Of a stretch of 64,000 nt of DNA, positions 7,950 through 16,552 are shown piece after piece; within the stretch, counting starts at the first letter, position 1, and each line of letters starts with the position of its first letter. Location: the NCBI RefSeq assembly GCF_052076105.1, contig NZ_CP197245.1, positions 2,108,001-2,172,000 on the forward strand, read 5' to 3'. The notes below the pieces were generated by a model. The model saw only the letters and a list, made by a program, of their open reading frames with translations, had not been told where the DNA came from and ran no database searches. The position numbers were made by a program, and so were the translations under genes. Source of the stretch: Tardiphaga sp052076105 (lineage in GTDB: Bacteria > Pseudomonadota > Alphaproteobacteria > Rhizobiales > Xanthobacteraceae).

Positions 7950-9857
7950 CTAAATCTCGATTTCGGTGCCGAACTCGACGACCTGTCTGGTCGGCACGTC
8001 GAAGAAAGCTGCGGAGCGTTCGGCGTTACGCTGCAGGAACGCGAATACGGTTTCGCGCCACACCGCCATGCCGGCGACCTTGTCGCTGGGGATGATGGTC
8101 TCGCGGCCGATGTAATAGGTAATGTCGGCGAGGTCGATGCCGGGCAACTTGCCCTGTTCGCACGCCAGACTCAGTCCGTCGGAAATCGTCGGATATTGCA
8201 TGAAGCCGTAATGCAGGATGACGCGCGTGATCCCTTCGATCACTTCGATGATTTCGGCGCGATCGGCATCGGGAACGCGGGGCACTTCGGAGATCTGCAC
8301 GGTCACCAGAATGACGCGCTGATGCAGAACGTGGTTGTGCTTGACGAATTGCGTGAGCGCCAGCGGCACACCATTCGGCGTGGATGCAAGGAATGCCGCG
8401 GTGCCATTGAGCCGCGCATGGCATCGGCTGACGGCTGTCTCGATCAGATCTTCTTCGGGCTGACGCAGCTTGGCCCGGGCGCTTTCGACGAGTTTGACGC
8501 CGCTGCGCCATGTCAGCATCAGGAACGCCACGGCAGCCGCCAAGACTAGCGGGAACCAGCCGCCTTCGAACAGCTTCGTGGAATTGGCGGCGAAGAAGAT
8601 GCAATCGATGATGAAGAAAAAGCCGTTCACCGTCACGACGAGAAGCGGCGGATAGCCCCATTGCAGCGCGACCAGTGCCGCAAGCAGCGTGGTGATCGCC
8701 ATCAGCAGCGATACGGCGATGCCATAGGCGCCTGCCAGCGCGTCCGATGTGCCGAAGCTGAGCACGGCGGCCAGCGTCGCTGCCGCCAGCAGCCAGTTCA
8801 CCAGCGGCACATAGATCTGGCCCATGGCGTGGCTGGTAGTGTGCCGGATCTGCATCCGCGGCAGGAAGCCGAGCTGGATCGATTGCTGCGTCAGCGAGAA
8901 CACACCGGAGATGATAGCTTGCGAGGCGATCACCGTCGCGACAGTGGCGAAGGCCACCAGCGGGTAGTGCAGCCAGTCCGGCGCCAGTTGATAGAACGGG
9001 TTGTCGACGGCGGTGGGGTCGGCGATCAGCAGTCCCGCCTGGCCGAAATAGTTCAGCACCAGCGCCGGCAGGGCGATCGCAAACCAGGCAAGCCGGATTG
9101 GAATCCGTCCGAAATGGCCCATGTCGGCATACATCGCTTCACCGCCGGTCACGGCAAGGAAGGCCGCGCCGAGAATGGCAAAGCTGATGTGGAAGTCCTG
9201 ATGGATCAGGAATTCGAAGGCATAGAGCGGACTGACGGCAGCGAGCACGGCGGGCGATTGCACGATGCCATGGATGCCGAGCAGCGCGAGCACGACAAAC
9301 CAGCCAAGCATTACCGGCCCGAAGATGCCGCCGATGAAACCGGTGCCCTTGCTCTGCATCAGAAACAGTCCGATCAGAATGACGACGGTGAGCGGGACTA
9401 CCAACGGCGCCAGCGATGGTGCATCGACCTTGAGGCCTTCAATGGCTGACAGAACCGAGATCGCCGGCGTGATGGCGCCGTCACCATAGAGCAGGGCGGC
9501 GCCGACGAGGCCGACGACCAGCAGATGTATGCGCCACGTACCCGGCTCTGCGTTGCGCGCGTGGAGCAGTGCCAGCAGCGCGACGATGCCGCCTTCGCCG
9601 CGATTGTCGGCGCGCAGAATCAGAAGCGCGTATTTCAGGGAGATAATCAGGATCAACGCCCAGAGGATCAGCGACACCACGCCGAGCGTTGCTTCGGGCG
9701 TGAGAGGCCCGCCATGGGCCGCTGCTCTCACCGCTTCCTTCAGTGCATAAAGGGGGCTGGTGCCGATGTCGCCATAGACGACGCCGAGCGCGCCGATCGT
9801 TGCCGTGAGAGGAAGTCCGCCAGAGTGGCCTGGCGATGTGGCTGGAATGGCGGTCAC
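7950..9857 (-). CDS. kup: Kup-family potassium uptake protein
   Basis: A 635-residue K+:H+ symporter of the KUP/HAK/KT family in the inner membrane. The signature GVVYGDIGTSPLYALKE sits at about residues 26-42, followed by about twelve membrane segments to about residue 450 (GDGAITPAISVLSAIEGL is another family hallmark) and a cytoplasmic C-terminal region. Initiation is GTG at 9857, with GAGGG six bases before it. It converges with the LysR gene (57-base gap). No c-di-AMP riboswitch is visible upstream. Function confident; which of several kup paralogues it is cannot be told. Confidence 0.95.
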   Translation of the reverse strand: MTAIPATSPGHSGGLPLTATIGALGVVYGDIGTSPLYALKEAVRAAAHGGPLTPEATLGVVSLILWALILIISLKYALLILRADNRGEGGIVALLALLHARNAEPGTWRIHLLVVGLVGAALLYGDGAITPAISVLSAIEGLKVDAPSLAPLVVPLTVVILIGLFLMQSKGTGFIGGIFGPVMLGWFVVLALLGIHGIVQSPAVLAAVSPLYAFEFLIHQDFHISFAILGAAFLAVTGGEAMYADMGHFGRIPIRLAWFAIALPALVLNYFGQAGLLIADPTAVDNPFYQLAPDWLHYPLVAFATVATVIASQAIISGVFSLTQQSIQLGFLPRMQIRHTTSHAMGQIYVPLVNWLLAAATLAAVLSFGTSDALAGAYGIAVSLLMAITTLLAALVALQWGYPPLLVVTVNGFFFIIDCIFFAANSTKLFEGGWFPLVLAAAVAFLMLTWRSGVKLVESARAKLRQPEEDLIETAVSRCHARLNGTAAFLASTPNGVPLALTQFVKHNHVLHQRVILVTVQISEVPRVPDADRAEIIEVIEGITRVILHYGFMQYPTISDGLSLACEQGKLPGIDLADITYYIGRETIIPSDKVAGMAVWRETVFAFLQRNAERSAAFFDVPTRQVVEFGTEIEI

Positions 9858-10069
9858 TGGCAGCCCTCACGGGACTCACGCTTGACGATCGCGCTTGACC
9901 GACAGTCTGCGACGTTGCGTCGCGAATTGCTATGAAATTAGTTGAAGCAGCTGTCGCGAGACTTTCACCGAACTATGCTTCGCGCACGTTCTGGTAGTGT
10001 AGTGCGATTGCCTGGATTGAATATCAGGACGCTCCCCGACTCCGGCCGGGGCGCGGTATCCCTTTCTGC

Positions 10070-10327
10070 TTAGCGACGTTCGGTAGTCACCAGGCGAGCT
10101 TCGCGGACGGTGATCGTCTTGGTGGCTGCGTTACGCAGGCAGGATGCCTCGAAGTTCGGCCAGGCCTGTTCGGAGCAGTTGCGACCTACCGCGCGAATGT
10201 CCAGGCGGTCGGCTTTGGCAAGGGCCACCGGCACCGACGCCTCGACCTTCGGGGCAAAGCCCGGGAGAACGGTGAGGGCGGCTGCAATGAAAGCTGCGAC
10301 GGCAACTGCTGAGAGAGTCTTGATCAT
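10070..10327 (-). CDS. Small exported hypothetical protein
   Basis: An 85-residue product with a clear Sec signal peptide (MIKTLSAVAVAAFIAAALTV, cleavage near VEA at about residue 30). The short mature part has two cysteines (in RNCSEQAW and ASCLRNAA) that could form a periplasmic disulfide. AGGGGA before the ATG supports translation. Not recognised beyond a general rhizobial small secreted protein look. Its upstream region carries a 16-bp palindrome and three CCCGGTTT boxes (see 10358-10455). Confidence 0.65.
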   Translation of the reverse strand: MIKTLSAVAVAAFIAAALTVLPGFAPKVEASVPVALAKADRLDIRAVGRNCSEQAWPNFEASCLRNAATKTITVREARLVTTERR

Positions 10328-10652
10328 GACGGTCCCCTGTCATTCGGGCCGTTTTGACCCGGTTTGTTTGTCGCTTCCTGTGCCTGCCTGATTAATCAGG
10401 CCCGGTTTCAGGAAGTTGTCGTGTCCGGGCGAAGTGGTTTCATCCGGCCCGGTTTGTGTTTCATCCGAACGCGCGTGACAACACATGAGGCTGGAAAACC
10501 CAGTGTTTTCAGTATCGTCGCTGCGTAGCCAGTAGACGCACTGACCTGCGCCCGGGTTCGAGTCCGGAGCAAAAATAATCACCGGCCATTTGGCCCGGGC
10601 CGGTGGAACCAAGTCGGCTTGCGGCTCGAACGGGGGCAGGGTAGGAGGGGGA
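10328..10652. other. 325-bp intergenic region between the exported protein and coaD
   Basis: No gene is supported. It contains a perfect 16-bp palindrome at 10386-10401, three CCCGGTTT boxes, and a perfect 8-bp inverted repeat CACCGGCC/GGCCGGTG at 10580-10587 and 10598-10605, the latter in the leader of coaD. Promoters for both divergent genes must lie here. Confidence 0.6.
10358..10455. promoter_or_regulatory. Palindrome plus triplicated CCCGGTTT boxes
   Basis: GCCTGATTAATCAGGC at 10386-10401 is a perfect 16-bp palindrome. CCCGGTTT occurs three times near it (about 10359, 10401 and 10448), two of them reading GGCCCGGTTT or AGGCCCGGTTT. Position upstream of the minus-strand exported-protein gene suggests an operator region. 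Which factor binds is unknown. Confidence 0.4.
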
Positions 10653-11150
10653 ATGCCTCGTATCGCGCTCTATCCCGGTTCATTCGATCCCGTCACCAAT
10701 GGCCATCTCGACGTGGTCCGCCATGCCGTTGGCCTGTGCGACAAGCTTGTCGTCGCGATCGGCGTCCATCCCGGCAAGAAGCCGCTGTTCTCGACAGAGG
10801 AGCGGCTCGAGATGGTGAAGCAGGTATTCGAACCGCTGGCCTCGGCTGCCGGCTGCGAATTCGATTGCACGACCTATGACAATCTCACCACCACACTGGC
10901 GCAACAGATTGGTGCGACCATCATGATCCGCGGGCTGCGCGACGGCACCGATCTCGATTACGAGATGCAGATCGTCGGCATGAACGAGACCATGGCGCCG
11001 GATGTGCAGACGGTATTTCTTCCGGCCTCGGTGAGCGTCCGCCCGATCACCGCCACACTGGTCCGGCAAATCGCCGCCATGGGCGGCGACGTTTCGGCTT
11101 TCGTCCCGGACGCGGTCGCCAGGAGCCTCAAATCCAAATTCGCCGGTTAA
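10653..11150 (+). CDS. coaD: Pantetheine-phosphate adenylyltransferase
   Basis: Transfers AMP from ATP to 4'-phosphopantetheine, the penultimate step of coenzyme A synthesis, in the cytoplasm. The 165-residue length is standard. The nucleotidyltransferase motif GSFDPVTNGH is at residues 9-18, with IMIRGLRDGTDLDYEMQ, a CoaD hallmark, in the middle, and VRPITATLVRQIA near the end. GGAGGGGG directly precedes the ATG. First gene of a plus-strand run with two cyclophilins, queA and tgt, an arrangement known in Rhodopseudomonas and Bradyrhizobium. Confidence 0.98.
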   Translation: MPRIALYPGSFDPVTNGHLDVVRHAVGLCDKLVVAIGVHPGKKPLFSTEERLEMVKQVFEPLASAAGCEFDCTTYDNLTTTLAQQIGATIMIRGLRDGTDLDYEMQIVGMNETMAPDVQTVFLPASVSVRPITATLVRQIAAMGGDVSAFVPDAVARSLKSKFAG

Positions 11151-11176
11151 CCGGCTTTCTCTGATCCGGAGTTTCC

Positions 11177-11758
11177 ATGATCCGTATAGTCGCACTTGCT
11201 GCCGCGCTGATGTTTGCGGTTCCTGCTGTCGCGCAGGCACAAGCTCCGGCCGCTGCGCCGCTTCCGGCCGGCCTCGACAAGGCCAATTCCATCGTGATCG
11301 ACACGACCAAGGGCCGCATCGTCATCAAGCTGCGCCCGGACATTGCTCCGCAGCACGCCGAGCGCATCAAGCTGCTGGCTCGGGAAGGCTACTACAACAA
11401 CGTGCCGTTCCACCGTGTGATGGACGGCTTCATGGCCCAGACCGGCGACGGCAAAAACTTCAACGGCACCGGCGGATCTAAGTATCCGAACCTGAAGGCC
11501 GAGTTCTCGCAGGTACCCTACAAGCGCGGCGTCGTCGGTATGGCGCGCGCGGGCGATCCGGATTCGGCCAATTCGCAGTTCTTCATCATGTTCGCTGACG
11601 GCTCGTCACTGAACGGCAAATACACCGTGGTGGGCGATGTCGTCGCCGGCATGGACGTGGTGGACAAGCTCAAGAAGGCACCTCCCGGCTCGGCCAGCGG
11701 TGCCGTGACCGACCCTGACAAGATGGTCAAGGTTCAGGTCGCTTCCGACATCAAGTGA
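11177..11758 (+). CDS. Periplasmic cyclophilin-type peptidyl-prolyl isomerase
   Basis: Catalyses cis-trans isomerisation of proline peptide bonds. The 193-residue precursor begins with a signal peptide (about residues 1-24, ending AQA), so it should act in the periplasm. The cyclophilin core has FHRVMDGFMAQTGD with the catalytic Arg, GVVGMARAGDPDSANSQFFI, and the tail DPDKMVKVQVASD. It is 26 bases after coaD and its stop overlaps the start of the next gene by four bases (GTGA). A second, cytoplasmic cyclophilin follows at 12183. Confidence 0.95.
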   Translation: MIRIVALAAALMFAVPAVAQAQAPAAAPLPAGLDKANSIVIDTTKGRIVIKLRPDIAPQHAERIKLLAREGYYNNVPFHRVMDGFMAQTGDGKNFNGTGGSKYPNLKAEFSQVPYKRGVVGMARAGDPDSANSQFFIMFADGSSLNGKYTVVGDVVAGMDVVDKLKKAPPGSASGAVTDPDKMVKVQVASDIK

Positions 11759-12207
11759 GCATCATGATGCCGCGATGCAGGGTGATTGCTCTGCTCGCGG
11801 CATCATTGCTGTCTGGTGTCCTTCAGGCGCATCCGGCGTCGGCGCAGTCTGAAGCCGTGAGCGCGCTGGAGGGCATGTTCGGAAGGCTGAAAGCGTGCTG
11901 GCAACCGCCTGCCTTGCCACGAGGCCATCCGGGCATGGAGATCACGGTGCTGTTCAGCTTCAAACGATCCGGTGAACTTCTCGGAAGGCCGCGAATTACC
12001 TTCGAGACGCCGGACGCCTCCGAGGCCGACAGCATCGCTTACCGAACGGCTGTGATGGAGACATTGCAACATTGCACGCCGATGCCATTTACCGGGGGCC
12101 TGGGCGACGCGGTCGCTGGACGCCCCTTCCGAGTGCGGTTTGACGACCGCCGAAACAAACCCAAACCAGTAGAGAGACGAGCATGGCTGTTACCGAGAAT
12201 ACTTTGA
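11755..12207 (+). CDS. Small exported protein with TonB-C-like fold
   Basis: A 150-residue product with a signal peptide (ending ASAQ, about residue 31). The mature part, GMEITVLFSFKRSGELLGRPRI with TAVMETLQHCTPMPF, resembles the beta-alpha-beta TonB C-terminal/TolA-like pattern seen in short rhizobial proteins, with two cysteines. The start GTG at 11755 overlaps the previous stop (ATG codons at 11764 and 11767 are alternatives) and the 3' end overlaps the next cyclophilin by 25 bases, so it is translationally embedded between two foldases. Function unknown; the location suggests an envelope role. Confidence 0.75.
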   Translation: MSIMMPRCRVIALLAASLLSGVLQAHPASAQSEAVSALEGMFGRLKACWQPPALPRGHPGMEITVLFSFKRSGELLGRPRITFETPDASEADSIAYRTAVMETLQHCTPMPFTGGLGDAVAGRPFRVRFDDRRNKPKPVERRAWLLPRIL

Positions 12208-12647
12208 TCCTTGAAACCACCCAGGGTCCCGTCACCATCGAGATGCGCCCGGATCTGGCACCGGGCCATGTCGCCCGTATCAAGGAGCTCGTGCGCGAAG
12301 GCTTCTACGACGGTATCGTCTTCCACCGCGTCATCGATGGCTTCATGGCGCAGACCGGCTGCCCGCAGGGCACCGGCACCGGCGGCTCGGGCAAGAAGCT
12401 GAAGGCCGAATTCAATGCCGAGCCGCATGTGCGTGGCACCACCTCGATGGCCCGTGCGGCAAATCCGGATTCGGGCGACAGCCAGTTCTTCATCTGCTTC
12501 GACGACGCGTCCTTCCTCAACAAGCAGTACACGGTCTGGGGCAAGGTTACCGAAGGCATGGAGAACGTCGACAAGATCAAGCGCGGCGAGCCGGTGCAGA
12601 ACCCGGACAAGATCGTCAAGGCGCATATGGCTGCCGACGCCGAGTAA
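12183..12647 (+). CDS. Cytoplasmic cyclophilin-type peptidyl-prolyl isomerase
   Basis: A 154-residue cyclophilin of the PpiB kind without signal peptide, acting as a cytoplasmic proline isomerase. Core motifs: FHRVIDGFMAQTG with the catalytic Arg, SMARAANPDSGDSQFFICF, and KGEP-type ending KIKRGEPVQNPDK. GAGAGACGAGC precedes the ATG. It is a paralogue of the exported isomerase upstream and differs mainly by lacking the leader and by a shorter loop between strands. Confidence 0.95.
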   Translation: MAVTENTLILETTQGPVTIEMRPDLAPGHVARIKELVREGFYDGIVFHRVIDGFMAQTGCPQGTGTGGSGKKLKAEFNAEPHVRGTTSMARAANPDSGDSQFFICFDDASFLNKQYTVWGKVTEGMENVDKIKRGEPVQNPDKIVKAHMAADAE

Positions 12648-12654
12648 TAGACGG

Positions 12655-12725
12655 GTCATGCCCGGGCCTGCTCCGGGCATCGATCGCGCGAATTGGATGG
12701 GTTGCCGGGCTATGCCCGGCAATGC
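12655..12725. repeat. Partial 'tcatgcccggg' palindromic repeat
   Basis: TCATGCCCGGGCCTGCTCCGGGCAT followed by TTGCCGGGCTATGCCCGGCAA forms two hairpins in the 89-bp gap between the cyclophilin gene and queA. It resembles a shortened copy of the dispersed repeat also seen at 34258-34337. There is no T-run after it, so it is not a classical terminator. Confidence 0.5.
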
Positions 12726-12736
12726 CATTTAGGACC

Positions 12737-13819
12737 ATGCGTACCGACCTCTTCGATTTCGAACTTCCTGCCGAGAACATCGCGCTGCGGCCTGCCAGCC
12801 CGCGTGATGCCGCGCGGCTGCTTGTGGTTCAGCCAGGTCTGGACGTGCAGGACCATGTCGTCGCCGATCTCGCGGAGTGGCTAAAGCCCGGCGATCAGCT
12901 CGTGGTCAACGACACCAGGGTGATCTCCGCCCAACTGACCGGCCGCCGCATCGGCCGCGATGTCGAGGTGAAGATCGAAGCGACGCTCATCAAGCGGCTC
13001 GATGGCTCGCGCTGGCAGGCGTTGGTGAAGCCGGCCAAGCGCCTGATCGAAGGCGATACGGTGCGCTTCGGGCATGACGGTCGCGTGTGTCTGCTGGGAC
13101 ACCTCGATGCTGTTGTCGAACACAAGGGCGAGGCCGGCGAGATCACGCTGTCATTCTCGTTTCACGGCCCGGCGCTCGATCAGGCCATTGCCGAACTCGG
13201 CGCACCGCCGCTGCCGCCTTACATTGCGAGCAAGCGCGCACCGGACGAGCGCGACGCCGCCGACTATCAAACCATGTTTGCCGCCAATGACGGCGCCGTC
13301 GCAGCGCCGACGGCGGGATTGCATTTCACGCCGGCGCTGGAATCCGTCCTGAAGGCGCGCGGTGTCGGTCTGCATCGCGTCACGCTGCATGTCGGCGCCG
13401 GGACTTTTCTGCCGGTGAAGGTCGACGATACCACCGAACACAAGATGCATGCGGAGTGGGGCACGATCTCGCGTGCAACGGCGGATGCGTTGAACGCGGC
13501 ACATGCAGCCGGCGGACGCGTCGTCGCTGTCGGCACGACCTCGATGCGCCTGCTCGAGAGCGCGACGTCGGAGGACGGCGTCATTCATCCGTTCGCTGAC
13601 GAGACCGCGATCTTCATTACGCCGGGCTATCGCTTCCGCGCCGTCGATATCATGCTCACCAATTTCCATCTGCCGCGTTCGACGCTGTTCATGCTGGTCT
13701 CGGCCTTTGCCGGCCTCGACACCATGAAAGCCGCTTACGCGCATGCCATCGCGACCGGTTACCGGTTCTACTCCTATGGCGATGCCAGCCTGCTGTTTCG
13801 GGACACACGCACCTCATGA
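12737..13819 (+). CDS. queA: S-adenosylmethionine:tRNA ribosyltransferase-isomerase
   Basis: Moves the ribosyl moiety of AdoMet onto preQ1-modified tRNA to give epoxyqueuosine. The 360-residue length is normal. Family sequence is clear from MRTDLFDFELP at the N-terminus (a start five codons upstream at 12722 is less likely), through AAPTAGLHFTPALE and THHVGAGTFLPVK-like text (LHVGAGTFLPVKV), to TNFHLPRSTLFMLVSAFAG near the C-terminus. Its stop overlaps the start of tgt by four bases (ATGA), coupling two successive steps of queuosine synthesis. Confidence 0.98.
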   Translation: MRTDLFDFELPAENIALRPASPRDAARLLVVQPGLDVQDHVVADLAEWLKPGDQLVVNDTRVISAQLTGRRIGRDVEVKIEATLIKRLDGSRWQALVKPAKRLIEGDTVRFGHDGRVCLLGHLDAVVEHKGEAGEITLSFSFHGPALDQAIAELGAPPLPPYIASKRAPDERDAADYQTMFAANDGAVAAPTAGLHFTPALESVLKARGVGLHRVTLHVGAGTFLPVKVDDTTEHKMHAEWGTISRATADALNAAHAAGGRVVAVGTTSMRLLESATSEDGVIHPFADETAIFITPGYRFRAVDIMLTNFHLPRSTLFMLVSAFAGLDTMKAAYAHAIATGYRFYSYGDASLLFRDTRTS

Positions 13820-14949
13820 CCGTTGCCAACCATTTTGAACTGCTGCGCACTGACGGCACGGCACGCAGGGGCCAGCTGACAACGCCGCATGGTGTCGTCC
13901 GCACGCCGGCCTTCATGCCGGTGGGCACGCTCGGCGCGATGAAGGGGCTGCACTGGCGCGAGGTGCGCGATGCCGGTGCCGACATCGTGCTCGGCAATAC
14001 CTATCATCTGATGCTGCGGCCGGGCGCCGAGCGTGTGGCGTCACTTGGTGGGTTGCAGACATTCTCGACCTGGAATGGTCCGATGCTGACCGACTCTGGC
14101 GGCTTCCAGGTGATGTCGCTGGCGCAGTTGCGCAAGGTGACGGAGCAGGGCGTTACCTTCCGCTCACATATCGACGGCGCGAAGTTCGAATTGACGCCCG
14201 AGCGCGCCATCGAGATCCAGCGGCTGCTGAATTCCGATATCGCAATGCAGCTCGACGAATGCGTGCGGTTGCCCGCCGGACACACTGACATTGACCGCGC
14301 GATGCAGCTGTCGTTGCGCTGGGCCGAGCGCTGCAAGCGCGCCTTCGAGACGGCGCCGGACGGCTACATGCTGTTCGGCATTGCGCAGGGGGGCGACGTC
14401 GCGGCGCTGCGCCGTGCCAGCGCGCGTGGCCTCATCGATATCGGCTTTCACGGTTATGCGATTGGCGGTCTTGCCGTCGGCGAGCCGCAGGACGTGATGC
14501 TGGCGATGATCGAGGAAGTGGTTCCGATCCTGCCGTCGGACCGACCGCGGTATCTGATGGGTGTCGGCACCCCCGACGACATGCTGGAAGCGGTGGCGCG
14601 CGGCGTCGACATGTTCGACTGCGTGATGCCGACGCGAAACGGCCGCCACGGCATGGCCTTCACCCGCCACGGTCAGATCAATGTGCGCAATGCCCGGCAT
14701 CAGGACGATCCGCGTCCGCTGGATGAAGAGAGCACCTGGCCGGCGACGCGTGAATACTCGCGCGCCTATCTGCATCACCTCGTGCGCTCCGGCGAAACCC
14801 TCGGCGCGATGCTGCTCTCTGAAATCAACATCGCCTATTACCAGAGCCTGATGCAGGGTATCCGCGCCTCCATCGAGGTCGGCACGTTCGAGGAGTTTCG
14901 GGCGCGCACGCGTGAAGGCTGGGCACGCGGCGACATTCCGCCGCGCTGA
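13816..14949 (+). CDS. tgt: Queuine/preQ1 tRNA-guanine transglycosylase lacking its zinc ligands
   Basis: Exchanges guanine-34 of GUN-anticodon tRNAs for preQ1. The 377-residue TIM barrel keeps the general-base motif DSGGFQVMSL and the nucleophile motif FDCVMPTRN (Asp at about 268, matching E. coli Asp264). The zinc site is lost: in the stretch PLDEESTWPATREYSR the places of E. coli Cys302, Cys304 and Cys307 are Ser306, Trp308 and Thr311, and His333 is Ile337 in LLSEINIAYY. Whether relatives share this is not known to me. Coupled to queA by an ATGA overlap. The enzyme may fold without zinc. Confidence 0.95.
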   Translation: MTVANHFELLRTDGTARRGQLTTPHGVVRTPAFMPVGTLGAMKGLHWREVRDAGADIVLGNTYHLMLRPGAERVASLGGLQTFSTWNGPMLTDSGGFQVMSLAQLRKVTEQGVTFRSHIDGAKFELTPERAIEIQRLLNSDIAMQLDECVRLPAGHTDIDRAMQLSLRWAERCKRAFETAPDGYMLFGIAQGGDVAALRRASARGLIDIGFHGYAIGGLAVGEPQDVMLAMIEEVVPILPSDRPRYLMGVGTPDDMLEAVARGVDMFDCVMPTRNGRHGMAFTRHGQINVRNARHQDDPRPLDEESTWPATREYSRAYLHHLVRSGETLGAMLLSEINIAYYQSLMQGIRASIEVGTFEEFRARTREGWARGDIPPR

Positions 14950-15001
14950 TGTGACATCGGCGTGACGTCTCGTCGCGCTATGCCGTGAGCCCATAAATCT
15001 G

Positions 15002-15022
15002 CCCGGCAGCCCCCATGCCGGG
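15002..15022 (+). terminator. Weak hairpin after tgt
   Basis: CCCGGCA (15002-15008) pairs with TGCCGGG (15016-15022) around a 7-base loop, 53 bases after the tgt stop. Only TT follows, so it is a poor Rho-independent terminator; it may instead be a repeat remnant. Confidence 0.3.
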
Positions 15023-15118
15023 TTCCGCTATGCTCCGATCGCACCCGGATTCTGCAGCGCAGCTAAAGGACGCGATGGGCAAATTGCAGACTCAGGTTGC
15101 CAGATGACCACGGCGACT

Positions 15119-16552
15119 TTACTGCGCCCCAAGCCCAGTCGCTGATTGCACCCGCGAAACAACCGGCGGATTCCAGCGGCCGGTCAATGCCTCCGATTTT
15201 GGGGCGTAGAGACGCATAGTGAGGTTGAATGGCCCCTTCGGAGCAGGCAACCAGTTCTGCTCCTTGTCCTTGCCCGGGCTCTCGTTCTGAAAATAGAGCG
15301 TCAAGGAACCATCTGCATCGACCTTGAACGGCATCCAGCTGCTCACCGCAAAGCGGTTGAGCGGATTTGCGACCTGAAATCCGTCTGGATCGTACAACGT
15401 GATGGACCAGAACGCTTGTACCGGCGGCGTTGCGCCCTTTTCGAAAGTGATTGTGTATTTGCTCGATCCGTCGAGAGGCTTGCCGGTCTCGTCACCGAGA
15501 TTGAGCGGATAGATCGCGTCTTCCGGCAGATTTGCTCCGAGACCGACTTGGGTGACGATTGCGCGTTTCAGGTAATAATTTCCGTAGACACCCATCGTGT
15601 CGGTATTCATCGACCAATTGTTCGCAACCCGGGCTAGCGTTGGCACTTTCCAGGCCATCAGTTTCTGCGCTGTCTCCGGCGCGTTTTCGATCGCTTTTTT
15701 CACCGCAGGCGTGAGGCCATTGAAGTCGAAGGTCTTCCCGGGCTCGATGCCGATCCTCTTCATCTGCGCGATGATCGGCTGATCGGTCGCGTGCGTGGGG
15801 TGCAACTTCAGCAGTTCGGCCGCATAGGCAAAGTATTTTTCGCCGCTCATGGTGTCGACCTGCATCTTGGGCGGAGTCTTCACGTCCACACTCCTATCAA
15901 TGGTTTGCTGGACGGGTTTGGGAGGCTGCGTCCACCCGGACAGGGGTGTGAGTTTGTAGTTCGCCTGAATTCGCCGAACCGCCTCGTAGTCCGTTGGCCC
16001 ATCGGTCTTGGTGCGACCAATGATCCAGACATAGGGCGTCGTTGCGCCGATCCGAGTCATGCCGGACGGGACCGTGCCACTCCAACCGGGCGGTGTGATG
16101 AGATAGTTGCCGGCCTGCGTGCCGGTCGTGCGCCAGCCGGGCGATGCGAAAACGTCGGTCCACATATCCAGCATCGGCATCAGGTAATAGCGCCCGCCGA
16201 CATCAGGTACCGAAAGCACGAGCGGCTCTGCGGTGAGATCAAGCCAGGCGGACGAGTAGAGGGTGTCGAAGTTCGGCCGGACAACTGCTTTCATGTCTGC
16301 GGGCGGAAAGGCGGGGACATTCACAAAAGCGTTCATAGGGCCACCGATGGACGTGCCGGGCTCCAGGTTGGTGAGTTGCTTTCGTGTCACGTCCATCGAT
16401 ATCAGAGGGTAAAAGTAGACATAGCTGTCGGCGGCAATAGAACTCGCTTCCTGCTCCGTGACTGTTGACGCGGCTTGCTGGGCTACTGACGGCTCGACCA
16501 GTATTGGACAGAGCAAGAGAGTCGATGAGAGCGCAATCACAATTCGGTTCAT
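15119..16552 (-). CDS. Exported DUF1254/DUF1214 domain protein
   Basis: A 477-residue secreted protein of the DUF1254-DUF1214 family; no biochemical role is established for it that I can cite. A signal peptide ends near SVAQ (residue 24). The N-terminal DUF1254 part shows DSYVYFYPLISMDVTRKQ and RPNFDTLYSSAWLDLTAEPLVLSVPD; the C-terminal DUF1214 part shows YTITFEKGATPPVQAFWSITLYD, FAVSSWMPFKVDADGSLTLYFQ and NWLPAPKGPFNLTMRLYAP. These motifs make the family call firm. It stands alone between tgt (convergent) and a small zinc-ribbon gene. Confidence 0.92.
   Translation of the reverse strand: MNRIVIALSSTLLLCPILVEPSVAQQAASTVTEQEASSIAADSYVYFYPLISMDVTRKQLTNLEPGTSIGGPMNAFVNVPAFPPADMKAVVRPNFDTLYSSAWLDLTAEPLVLSVPDVGGRYYLMPMLDMWTDVFASPGWRTTGTQAGNYLITPPGWSGTVPSGMTRIGATTPYVWIIGRTKTDGPTDYEAVRRIQANYKLTPLSGWTQPPKPVQQTIDRSVDVKTPPKMQVDTMSGEKYFAYAAELLKLHPTHATDQPIIAQMKRIGIEPGKTFDFNGLTPAVKKAIENAPETAQKLMAWKVPTLARVANNWSMNTDTMGVYGNYYLKRAIVTQVGLGANLPEDAIYPLNLGDETGKPLDGSSKYTITFEKGATPPVQAFWSITLYDPDGFQVANPLNRFAVSSWMPFKVDADGSLTLYFQNESPGKDKEQNWLPAPKGPFNLTMRLYAPKSEALTGRWNPPVVSRVQSATGLGAQ

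Noticed and set aside
10540..10585. tRNA-like T-arm (GGGTTCGAGTCC)
   Set aside because: The flanking stem has two mismatches and no acceptor, D or anticodon arms can be built around it.
10340..10612. 90-codon minus-strand frame upstream of the exported protein
   Set aside because: Runs through repeats and a palindrome, with no ribosome binding site and unlikely composition.
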